DNA of 49,480 bases, taken from the NCBI GenBank assembly GCA_017547585.1, contig JAFYPH010000042.1:1-49480 (forward strand). The letters run 5' to 3'. The notes under the pieces were generated by a model. That model had not been told where the DNA came from and searched no databases. It was given only the letters and a program-made list of their open reading frames with translations. Below, piece by piece: positions 37,234 through 44,717 of the stretch; within the stretch, counting starts at the first letter, position 1, and each line of letters begins with the position of its first letter. A program made the translations under genes and the position numbers. This stretch comes from Bacteroidaceae bacterium. Lineage in GTDB: Bacteria > Bacteroidota > Bacteroidia > Bacteroidales > Bacteroidaceae.

Positions 37234-40056
37234 TCAGTGTGCCTCGAGCCAGTTTGTGCCCCAGCCATAGTCGGCTGTCAGGGGTACGCTCATGGCTATC
37301 GCACTTTGCATCTCCTCGATTACAAGCTGCTGCATACGGTCACGCTCATCGGCCACGATGCTGAAGTTAAGCTCGTCGTGCACCTGCAGAATCATCGTCG
37401 AACGCACATTTTCGGCCTTCATGCGGCGGTAGATGTTTATCATCGCCACCTTTATAATATCTGCGGCGCTGCCCTGTATGGGGGCGTTCACGGCGTTTCG
37501 CTCGGCGTATCCGCGCACCACTGCGTTGCGCGAGTTTATGTCCGGCAGGAATCTCTTGCGGCCGAAAATTGTGGTCACGTATCCGTTGGCGCGTGCCTCT
37601 TCCTTGCAGCGCTCAATGTAGGCACAGATGTCGGGGTAGGTAGCAAAATAGTTATCTATAAGCTCTTTAGCCTCGCGGCGATCCACGTTCATGCGCTCGG
37701 CAAGGCCGAACACCGAAATTCCATAGATAATGCCGAAGTTGGCCACCTTTGCCTTGCGTCGCTCGTCCTTAGTAACCTCCTCGATGGGCTTTTTATATAT
37801 CTTCGCGGCGGTGGCAGCGTGAATGTCGTGCCCGCTAACAAAGTCGTTAATCATGTTCTTGTCGCCGCTCAGATGGGCCATAATTCTAAGCTCAATCTGT
37901 GAATAGTCGGCCGAGAGGAACAGCTCTCCCTCCTCGGGAATGAATGCCTTGCGCACCTCTTTTCCATCCTCGTCGCGTATGGGAATATTCTGCAGGTTGG
38001 GGTTGCTCGAACTCAGTCGTCCGGTGGCTGTCACCGTCTGGTTGTACGACGTGTGTATCTTTCCCGTGCGGCTGTTTATAAGCTCGGGAAGCGCGTCGAC
38101 GTATGTGCTCAGCAGCTTTTTCAGTCCTCGGTGCTGCAGAATATATTTTACGATAGGGTGTTTGTGCTGCACCTGTGCGAGCACCTCTTCGGATGTTACA
38201 AACTGTCCTGTCTTTGTCTTTTTGGGCTTCTCCACAATCTTCAGTTTCCCGAAGAGAATGTCGCCCACCTGCTTGGGCGAGGAAATGTTGAAGTGCTCGC
38301 CTGCAAGCTCGTATATTTTCTCTTCAATCTCGTGCATGCGTCCGCTGAATAGGGTAGAGGTCTCCTTCAGCGAGACGGTGTTCACCCTTGCGCCGTTGCG
38401 CTCCATGTAGGCGAGCACGGGCATCAGAGGCATTTCTATTTCGTAGAATAGTTTCTCGCAATCGGCCTTTTTAAGCTCCTCGGCGAGGATGTTCTTCAGT
38501 TTCAGTGTGACGTCGGCATCCTCGCACGCGTATTCATATATCTGTGCGGCTGTAAGGTCGCGCATGTTTCTCTGGTTCTTGCCACGCTCGCCAATGAGCG
38601 ACTCTATCTTTATAGTCTCGTAGTTAAGATAGGTCTCGGCCATATAGTCCATGCTGTGGTACAGTTCGGGCTGCAGCACATAGTGGGCAATCATCGTGTC
38701 GAACATGGTGCCCTTCACCTCCACTCCGTAGTTGGCGAGGACAATAATGTCGTACTTCATATTTTGTCCCACCTTCATGGTGCTCTCGTCCTCGAAAATC
38801 TCTCGGAACATATTCACCACTTTTTGTGCCTCCTCTCTCTCGCGCGGAACATGCACATAGTAGGCGCAATTTTCCTCAACAGCGAAGCTCATGCCCACAA
38901 GTTGGGCCTCGATGGCGTTGGTGCTTGTGGTCTCTGTGTCGAAGCACACAGTTTGTGCATTTTTCAGTACAGAGAGTAAATGGGGGATATCTTCTTCTTT
39001 ATCAATAAGATGATAGGTGTATTTTAGGTCTTTTAAGCTCAAATGCGTCGATTTTTTTTCTTCGTCTGTACTCTCCTCCTCAAAAATGTCAAAGAGCGAG
39101 CCTTGAATTTTGTTGCTCTTTGTGCTTTTTTGTGCGGTGGCAGGTTTTTCCACTGCGATGGGCTCGCCGAAGAGGTCGAGTGCGAAATTGCTCTTCTTCA
39201 CTCTCTCTTTCAGTGCGCGCAGTTCGTAGAGGTCGAGTAGGGCAGTGAGCTTCTCCTCGTCGGGAGTCTCGCGTCTCAATGCCTCCATGTCCAGCTCTAT
39301 GGGAACGTCGGTTTTTATCGTTGCGAGGAATCGGCTGAAAATAATCTTTTCTCTGTTCTCCTCTATTTTTGTCTTCAGGGCACCTTTCAGCTTGTCGGTG
39401 TTCGCCAGCAGGTTGTCGATGTTGTCAAACTCGGCAATCAGTTTCTGCGCGGTCTTCTCTCCCACTCCGGGGCATCCGGGAATGTTGTCGCTCGAGTCGC
39501 CCATCAATCCCAGCAGGTCGATAACCTGCTCTGTTCTCTGCAGCCCGAACTTTTCTGTCACCCTCTGCGGGTTCATAATCTCGAACTCCTTGTCGCCATA
39601 CTTCGGGCGATAGATGAGTGTCGTCTCGGTCACCAGCTGTCCGTAGTCCTTGTCGGGAGTCATCATGTAGGTGACGACTCCTCTCCCCTCGGCCTTTTTG
39701 GCAAGGGTGCCGACAACGTCGTCGGCCTCGTAGCCGGGAACTTCGAGAATGGGTATCTTGTATGCGGCAAGAATCTCTTTAATCACAGGCACCGACTCCC
39801 TGATAACCTCGGGCGTCTCCTCGCGCTGGGCCTTGTACTCCTCGTAGGCCTCGTGACGGAAGGTCTTTCCCTTGGGGTCGAATGCAACACCAATGTAGTC
39901 GGGGTTCTCCTTTTTAAGAACATCTTCGAGTGTGTTCACGAATCCCAATATCGCAGAGGTGTTGAATCCCTTGGAATTTATTCTGGGGTTTTTAATGAAT
40001 GCGTAGTATGCGCGGTAGATAAGCGCGTATGCGTCAAGCAGAAAAAGTTTCTTCAT
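37234..40056 (-). CDS. polA: DNA polymerase I
   Basis: This 940-aa protein has three complete domains. The 5'-3' exonuclease/flap domain (~1-290) has the helix-hairpin-helix GCPGVGEKTAQKL after GLMGDSSDNIP. The 3'-5' proofreading domain (~345-530) keeps ExoI FDTETTSTN (~372), ExoII NMKYDIIVL and ExoIII YACEDADVTL, so proofreading is probably active, unlike in several thermophilic and Gram-positive homologues. The polymerase domain has motif A SADYSQIELR (~713), motif B RRKAKVANFGIIYG (~762-775) and motif C VHDELN (~890). A low-complexity linker (~300-335, STKSNKIQGSLFDIFEEEST) joins exonuclease and proofreading domains. It is divergent from the prenyl synthase gene. Confidence 0.97.
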   Translation of the reverse strand: MKKLFLLDAYALIYRAYYAFIKNPRINSKGFNTSAILGFVNTLEDVLKKENPDYIGVAFDPKGKTFRHEAYEEYKAQREETPEVIRESVPVIKEILAAYKIPILEVPGYEADDVVGTLAKKAEGRGVVTYMMTPDKDYGQLVTETTLIYRPKYGDKEFEIMNPQRVTEKFGLQRTEQVIDLLGLMGDSSDNIPGCPGVGEKTAQKLIAEFDNIDNLLANTDKLKGALKTKIEENREKIIFSRFLATIKTDVPIELDMEALRRETPDEEKLTALLDLYELRALKERVKKSNFALDLFGEPIAVEKPATAQKSTKSNKIQGSLFDIFEEESTDEEKKSTHLSLKDLKYTYHLIDKEEDIPHLLSVLKNAQTVCFDTETTSTNAIEAQLVGMSFAVEENCAYYVHVPREREEAQKVVNMFREIFEDESTMKVGQNMKYDIIVLANYGVEVKGTMFDTMIAHYVLQPELYHSMDYMAETYLNYETIKIESLIGERGKNQRNMRDLTAAQIYEYACEDADVTLKLKNILAEELKKADCEKLFYEIEMPLMPVLAYMERNGARVNTVSLKETSTLFSGRMHEIEEKIYELAGEHFNISSPKQVGDILFGKLKIVEKPKKTKTGQFVTSEEVLAQVQHKHPIVKYILQHRGLKKLLSTYVDALPELINSRTGKIHTSYNQTVTATGRLSSSNPNLQNIPIRDEDGKEVRKAFIPEEGELFLSADYSQIELRIMAHLSGDKNMINDFVSGHDIHAATAAKIYKKPIEEVTKDERRKAKVANFGIIYGISVFGLAERMNVDRREAKELIDNYFATYPDICAYIERCKEEARANGYVTTIFGRKRFLPDINSRNAVVRGYAERNAVNAPIQGSAADIIKVAMINIYRRMKAENVRSTMILQVHDELNFSIVADERDRMQQLVIEEMQSAIAMSVPLTADYGWGTNWLEAH

Positions 40057-40123
40057 TTTGTCTATTAAATGTATGCGAATGTAAAAATACTCAATTTTTG
40101 CTATTTTGCCTATTCTTTTTTAT

Positions 40124-40131
40124 TACTTTTG
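40124..40131 (+). promoter_or_regulatory. Likely -7 promoter element of the polyprenyl synthase gene
   Basis: TACTTTTG matches TAnnTTTG exactly; start near 40138, 17 bases before the chosen ATG. Upstream TTTTTG at 40095-40100 is 23 bases away. Its position inside the longer upstream reading frame supports the internal ATG at 40155 as the true start. Confidence 0.5.
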
Positions 40132-40154
40132 CAAAAATAAGATGTTCTACGTAT

Positions 40155-41132
40155 ATGAGTCTTGCCACTATACAGCAACCGATAGAGGTTGAATTTACCG
40201 CTTTCAAGGAGTATTACGCTACGCTTTTCCGCAGCAATATTCCTCTTCTCAACCGTGCACTGTCGCATGTGAGCCGCACGAACGGCAAAATGATGCGTCC
40301 GATGCTTGTGCTTCTTACGGCAAAAAGCATCGCCGGCAGTGTCGACGAACGTACAAACTATGCGGCGGCAGCGCTCGAACTTCTGCACACAGCCAGCCTT
40401 CTGCACGACGATGTTGTAGACGAGAGCCCCATGCGTCGCGGCCTTCCCTCGTTGCACACTCTCTTCTCTAATCGCATAGCCATTCTTGCCGGCGACTACA
40501 TATTCTCATCGGCGCTACAGAATGCTGCAATGACAAAAAACGTCGAAATCATCGATAGTTTGTCGCGTTTGGGACAGAGTCTCAGTCAGGGCGAGCTTCT
40601 GCAGTTGCAGCTGCAGCAGAGTGGTGGATTCTCCGAGGAAAATTACTTAGAGATTATCCGCAACAAGACCGCGTCGCTATTCTCTGCATGCTGCCGTTCC
40701 GGAGCACTCTCGGCGGGTGCCGATGCTGCCACCGTCGAGGCCTTTTCCCGCTTCGGCGACCTCTTGGGTATCTGCTTCCAGATAAAAGATGACATTTTCG
40801 ACTACTACGACTCGGCCGATGTTGGAAAGCCCACAGGCAGCGACATGCGCGAGGGAAAAATCACGCTGCCTGCCCTGTATGTGCTCAACAACTGCGACAC
40901 TCCCTTTGTGCGCAGCCTTCTCGACAAGCTCGCCGAGGGCTACACTATGAGCGACAGCGAGGTCGAGACACTGATAAAAATGTCGAAAGAGCATGGTGGA
41001 ATAGAGTATGCACTCAAGCGCATCGAGGAGTTCCGCGCCGAGGCTCTCTCGGTGATTCCCGCCAACGTCTCGCCCATCTACCGCGCAGCCTTTACAGCCT
41101 ATATTGACTTTGCGATTGCGAGAAACAAATAG
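40155..41132 (+). CDS. ispB: Polyprenyl (probably octaprenyl-type) diphosphate synthase
   Basis: This 325-aa trans-type isoprenyl synthase builds the long prenyl chain used for menaquinone. The first Asp-rich motif is in LLHDDVVDESPMRRG (DDxxD), the second in FQIKDDIFDYYDS. NGKMMRPMLVLL and FSNRIAILAGDYIFSSAL are also characteristic. Chain length cannot be fixed by eye, so the symbol is the usual one for the family rather than proof of octaprenyl product. I chose the ATG at 40155 over the frame's first ATG at 40029: the extra 42 residues are unlike the family, overlap the polA start, and lie across the promoter. It ends at a bidirectional terminator. Confidence 0.88.
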   Translation: MSLATIQQPIEVEFTAFKEYYATLFRSNIPLLNRALSHVSRTNGKMMRPMLVLLTAKSIAGSVDERTNYAAAALELLHTASLLHDDVVDESPMRRGLPSLHTLFSNRIAILAGDYIFSSALQNAAMTKNVEIIDSLSRLGQSLSQGELLQLQLQQSGGFSEENYLEIIRNKTASLFSACCRSGALSAGADAATVEAFSRFGDLLGICFQIKDDIFDYYDSADVGKPTGSDMREGKITLPALYVLNNCDTPFVRSLLDKLAEGYTMSDSEVETLIKMSKEHGGIEYALKRIEEFRAEALSVIPANVSPIYRAAFTAYIDFAIARNK

Positions 41133-41155
41133 TTTCTCCCTTCCCTATAGAATAC

Positions 41156-41182
41156 AAAAAAGCACCGATTCGGTGCTTTTTT
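41156..41182. terminator. Bidirectional terminator between the prenyl synthase and esterase genes
   Basis: Near-perfect palindrome: AAAAAAGCACCGA (41156-41168) and its complement (41170-41182), giving a short GC stem flanked by A6 and T6. It lies between convergent genes. Confidence 0.9.
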
Positions 41183-41200
41183 GTTGTTCGCCTGTATCTT

Positions 41201-42934
41201 CTATTTGTTGAATCCCTTTGCTGTGAGGAACTCCCAAATTCTGTCAAGATGAGTGTAGCTGCCTGTTCCGGGTGACGATACACTCTGGAAGCAGTGGCCG
41301 CGTTTGGCAAGCGTGTGAAGCTCCGACTGTATGCCCATCATCACCATCTTTTCCCATGTTTTCACCGAATTCATCGCAGCCCAGCCGTCGGCGTCGCCGT
41401 GGATAAGAAGCATGGGAGCGGTCTTAAGGTCGAACGAGAATTCGGGTGCAAGCACTGCATCGTCCTCGTTGCCACCCTGCTTGTTGGGGCTCTCGAGGCC
41501 GTCGGTGAGTGCATATGCGGGGTAGATGCCTATTCCCCACTGTACGTTGCAGGGGAGCTTGTCAATGTCGTCAATGGGCCAGTAGGAATTGTGCATCGAC
41601 GATGTTACTCCCATCAGTGTAAGGTGGCCGCCGGCCGAGCTTCCCATAATACCTATGCGGTTGGGGTCAAGTCCGCGCTCTTTGGCCTCTTTTCTCACGA
41701 TTCTAATTGTACGCTGAAGATCCTGCCATGCGGTAGTGTGCTTCGAAAGGCCGCCGGCGGGGCGCGGAGTGCGGTATTTGAGTGTAACCACAGCCATTCC
41801 CTTTTCGTTAAGGTAGCGGCGCGCAGGGGCAACCTCGAATCCGTCGGGGTCGTTGTGCTCGTAGCTTCCTCCCGAGTATATAATCTGAATGGCTTTTGTC
41901 TTCAGCTCCTTGGGCATGTGCCACTCAATGTAGGGTGTGCACTGTCTCTCCTGAACGTCGGGCATCTTGCCTTCGGGCCATACGTCGGCCTTCGTGTGCG
42001 ACGCGCGAGCATCGTCGCTAGAGTAAATATCCATTATATTTTTGCCCTTTTCAAGGGGAGTGATGAAGCCCATCTGACGCATGAATTCTATTCCTCTCTC
42101 GAGGCCCAGGGCAGCGTGTCCGCGGTCGGCGTACAGGTGCAGCTCTGCGGGAATCTTCATGCGGCGCAGCTGGCGGTAGACGAGGGTAGAGGTCTGCGGT
42201 GCATAGATGTCTCTTGCGCCGTGGTGCAGGCTCATGGGGCATGTGCGTTCGTCGAACTTGAACACCTTGCTCAGCTTAACGTCGCTGCCGTAGCCCTGAC
42301 GTGTGGCGGGTGTTCCGCTCTCGGCGTCTGTAGTTCCGTAGGCGGGTGCGTTCACAATCGCCCAGTTAATGTGGCACGAGAGTGAGTCGAGCTTGTCTAT
42401 AGGCTCGTAGGCTCGTGTCTGCGAGCTTGTGGCCATGAGCAGTGCAAGGTGCGAGCCTGCCGACATTGAGATTACTCCAATCTTTTCGGGGTCGAAGCCT
42501 CTCTCTTCGGCCTCGCTGCGTATCAGACGCACGGCGCGCTGTGCATCCTCCCACGCTGTCTGGTAGATGGGAAGGCCCACGGGACGCGGGGTGCGATAGA
42601 CGAAATTCACGCACTGGAATCCCAGCTTTGTGAACTCTTCGTTCCATTTTTTTATGTAGCCAACGTCGCAGCAGCACTCGTAGCTTCCGCCCGAAATAAG
42701 TATCATGCAACCGCCGTTCTTTGTCTCTTGCGAGGGTGCCTCGAACCAGTCAAGATAGGCTATTCTGTGCTTGTCGGCCTTGAATCCCTTGGCGCTTGTC
42801 TCGTTGGTCATTGCCGCTATCTGATGCTCCTGTCTGTTGGGCATTTTCTTCTTGGGCCATATAGTTTCACGCTCCTGAGCACTCAGGGTAAATGCGATGA
42901 AAAGGGCCATAAGTTGCAATAGAGTCTTTTTCAT
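41201..42934 (-). CDS. Secreted double alpha/beta-hydrolase (two tandem esterase domains)
   Basis: This 577-aa protein starts from the ATG at 42932-42934, which begins signal peptide MKKTLLQLMALFIAFTLSAQ; the frame's earlier Met (42982) would reach into deoC and is rejected. Two homologous alpha/beta-hydrolase domains follow. Domain 1 has ILISGGSYECCCDVG, nucleophile Ser-158 in SMSAGSHLAL, Asp in HHGARDIYAP and His in DRGHAAL. Domain 2 has IIYSGGSYEHNDPDG, Ser-433 in GSSAGGHLTL, Asp in IHGDADGW and His in KRGHCFQ. Both share YRTPRPVG/YRTPRPAG. Each triad looks intact. Single-domain relatives are acetyl-xylan or feruloyl-type esterases of the secreted Axe/BD-FAE group, so a role in de-acylating plant or host glycans is likely, with possibly different specificities. 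It runs 34 bases behind deoC. Confidence 0.87.
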   Translation of the reverse strand: MKKTLLQLMALFIAFTLSAQERETIWPKKKMPNRQEHQIAAMTNETSAKGFKADKHRIAYLDWFEAPSQETKNGGCMILISGGSYECCCDVGYIKKWNEEFTKLGFQCVNFVYRTPRPVGLPIYQTAWEDAQRAVRLIRSEAEERGFDPEKIGVISMSAGSHLALLMATSSQTRAYEPIDKLDSLSCHINWAIVNAPAYGTTDAESGTPATRQGYGSDVKLSKVFKFDERTCPMSLHHGARDIYAPQTSTLVYRQLRRMKIPAELHLYADRGHAALGLERGIEFMRQMGFITPLEKGKNIMDIYSSDDARASHTKADVWPEGKMPDVQERQCTPYIEWHMPKELKTKAIQIIYSGGSYEHNDPDGFEVAPARRYLNEKGMAVVTLKYRTPRPAGGLSKHTTAWQDLQRTIRIVRKEAKERGLDPNRIGIMGSSAGGHLTLMGVTSSMHNSYWPIDDIDKLPCNVQWGIGIYPAYALTDGLESPNKQGGNEDDAVLAPEFSFDLKTAPMLLIHGDADGWAAMNSVKTWEKMVMMGIQSELHTLAKRGHCFQSVSSPGTGSYTHLDRIWEFLTAKGFNK

Positions 42935-42968
42935 AATTGTGCTTTTTTTGATGTTTCTATCGTGTTTT

Positions 42969-43895
42969 TTATTCGCCTGCAATCTCGTTCAGCAGTGTGC
43001 CTGCGAGTCTGCTTGTGCCTATTCTGAAAAGCTTGCTGTTGAGCCACTCTTTGCCCAGCACATCCTCTACAATATTATAGTAGAGCAATGCATCCTCTAC
43101 GCTGGTGATGCCTCCGGCAGCCTTGAAGCCCACTTTGCGGCCGCTCTTTGCGTAGTACTCTTTTATAGCCTTACACATTACGTATGCAGCGTATGGGGTG
43201 GCTCCGGGTGCCTCTTTTCCTGTCGAAGTCTTTATAAAGTCCGCGCCCGAATACATTGATAAAATGGCCGCTTTTTTGATATTTTCGGCGTTTTTCAAGG
43301 CCCCTGTCTCCAATATTACCTTCAGGCTCTTCTCGCCGCAAAGGTCTTTCAGCTCCTGTATTTCGTCGCACACTCCCTCGTAGTCACCGCTCAGGAATTT
43401 GCCCACGCTCATCACAATGTCAATCTCTGTGGCACCCTCTTTCAGTGCAAGCGCAGTCTCGGCAATCTTCACTTCGGGGAACGTCTGCGACGAGGGGAAT
43501 CCGCCCGACACGCAGGCAACCTCCACGCCCTCTACCTCCAGCGATTGGCTGACGATGCCCGCGAAATTGGGGTAGACGCATATTGCCGCCACGTTTTTAA
43601 GGTCGGGGTGCGTCTCGTCCAGCGCGTTCACCTTTTCGGTGAATGCAAGCACGCTCTCGGCATTGTCGGTGCACTTGAGAGTAGTAAGGTCCAGACAGCT
43701 GTAAATCTCTTTGAGAATCTCCTTTTTTCTGTTTTTTTCTACCTTTTCACCGGCTTTTTTTACAGCCGTAGCAATCTCTTCGTCCGAGGGAGTCTCGGGG
43801 TATTCGTTCATCACAAACTCATATTTGCTCTGCTCCTCGCAGCTGTGGTCATGATAAAGTTCCTCCTCATCATGGCTGTGGAAATGTTCGCTCAT
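42969..43895 (-). CDS. deoC: Deoxyribose-phosphate aldolase with histidine-rich N-terminal extension
   Basis: This 308-aa class I aldolase splits 2-deoxyribose-5-phosphate into acetaldehyde and glyceraldehyde-3-phosphate in deoxynucleoside breakdown. TIM-barrel landmarks: CLDLTTLKCTDN near residue 68, ICVYPNFAG, VACVSGGFPSSQT, EIDIVMSVGKFLSGDY, KVILETGAL, and the Schiff-base Lys in GADFIKTSTGK, then KAAGGI. Residues 1-20 (MSEHFHSHDEEELYHDHSCE) hold five His and several acidic residues, resembling a metal-binding tag and unlike the aldolases I know. A start at Met-29 would remove it, but the ATG at 43895 is only 2 bases after the preceding stop, which favours it. It is third in the dtd - MazG-like - deoC group. 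Confidence 0.92.
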   Translation of the reverse strand: MSEHFHSHDEEELYHDHSCEEQSKYEFVMNEYPETPSDEEIATAVKKAGEKVEKNRKKEILKEIYSCLDLTTLKCTDNAESVLAFTEKVNALDETHPDLKNVAAICVYPNFAGIVSQSLEVEGVEVACVSGGFPSSQTFPEVKIAETALALKEGATEIDIVMSVGKFLSGDYEGVCDEIQELKDLCGEKSLKVILETGALKNAENIKKAAILSMYSGADFIKTSTGKEAPGATPYAAYVMCKAIKEYYAKSGRKVGFKAAGGITSVEDALLYYNIVEDVLGKEWLNSKLFRIGTSRLAGTLLNEIAGE

Positions 43896-43897
43896 GT

Positions 43898-44221
43898 CTA
43901 TTTTAACTTTGGATTATTATTATGTCTGTTGCAGTCTCTTTTGGTCTTTTTATCGAAGTTTTTCTGCAGTGCCTCGGTAAGGTCGATTCCCGTCTGGTTG
44001 GCAATGCAGATGAGCACCCAGAGTACGTCGGCAATCTCGTCGCCAAGGTCGCTTTTCTCGCCCTCTTTGAACGATTGCTCGCCGTAGCGTCGCGCCATTA
44101 TTCTCGCAACCTCGCCCACCTCTTCGGTGAGTATGGCCATGTTCGTAAGCTCGTCAAAGTAGCGTACGCCGTACTCTTTTATCCATGCGTCCACCCTCTC
44201 CTGTGCCTCTTTTATCGTCAT
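43898..44221 (-). CDS. MazG-like nucleotide pyrophosphohydrolase
   Basis: This small 107-aa protein is of the all-alpha NTP-PPase (MazG/RS21-C6-like) superfamily, which removes pyrophosphate from (d)NTPs, often non-canonical ones. The metal-binding pattern EExxE is in ILTEEVGEVARIM, and the second pair is in DLGDEIADVLWVLICIANQTGIDL. The tail after KKTKRD (NRHNNNPKLK) is low-complexity. The exact substrate cannot be told from sequence. One base separates it from the stop of dtd and two bases from deoC, so the three are certainly co-transcribed and translationally close. Confidence 0.9.
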   Translation of the reverse strand: MTIKEAQERVDAWIKEYGVRYFDELTNMAILTEEVGEVARIMARRYGEQSFKEGEKSDLGDEIADVLWVLICIANQTGIDLTEALQKNFDKKTKRDCNRHNNNPKLK

Positions 44222-44222
44222 T

Positions 44223-44675
44223 CTATTCCTTGTTTTTAGAGTCCATGAATATTGTCACAGGGCCGTCGTTCACAAGCTCCACCTGCATGTCCGCACCAAA
44301 AACACCTGTCATTATGGGCTTGTTCAGTGCGCTCTCCATCTTGCTGCAGAATGCCTCGTACAGGGGAATGGAAATGTCGGGCTTTGCGGCTCTTATGTAC
44401 GATGGGCGGTTGCCCTTTTTTGTCGATGCCATCAGCGTAAATTGGCTCACGGCAAGCACGTCGCCGCCGCTCTCGAGGATGGACTTGTTCATCACTCCCT
44501 GCTCGTCGTCGAAAATGCGCAGGTTTACACATTTTTTCACCAGCCAGTCGATGTCCTCGTCGCCATCGCTCTCTTCGATGCCCACGAGAATGAGTAATCC
44601 GCTGTTAATCATTGACTTAATTTTCTCGTCAATGGTTACTGATGCTCTTTTTACACGTTGTATAAGTATTCTCAT
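44223..44675 (-). CDS. dtd: D-aminoacyl-tRNA deacylase
   Basis: This 150-aa protein hydrolyses D-amino acids (and glycine mischarged on tRNA-Ala) from tRNA. It begins with the usual MRILIQRVKRASVTI. The cross-subunit active-site motifs are AVSQFTLMAST (SQxxL) and NDGPVTIFMD (the cis Gly-Pro motif, normally NxGPVT). It has standard length. A -7-like element lies just upstream at 44699-44706. First gene of the dtd - MazG-like - deoC group, 42 bases after uvrC on the same strand. Confidence 0.95.
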   Translation of the reverse strand: MRILIQRVKRASVTIDEKIKSMINSGLLILVGIEESDGDEDIDWLVKKCVNLRIFDDEQGVMNKSILESGGDVLAVSQFTLMASTKKGNRPSYIRAAKPDISIPLYEAFCSKMESALNKPIMTGVFGADMQVELVNDGPVTIFMDSKNKE

Positions 44676-44698
44676 TGTCTTTTCTGTTACGATTGCTT

Positions 44699-44706
44699 CA
44701 AAGTTA
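44699..44706 (-). promoter_or_regulatory. Likely -7 promoter element for dtd-MazG-deoC
   Basis: On the minus strand TAACTTTG matches TAnnTTTG exactly, 23 bases upstream of the dtd ATG in the 42-base gap after uvrC. No clear -33 element; the group may also be read through from uvrC. Confidence 0.4.
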
Positions 44707-44717
44707 ATAAAAACTTT

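Noticed and set aside
40029-40154. Upstream ATG extension of the polyprenyl synthase
   Set aside because: It overlaps the polA start and crosses the TACTTTTG promoter element; family members start near the chosen ATG.
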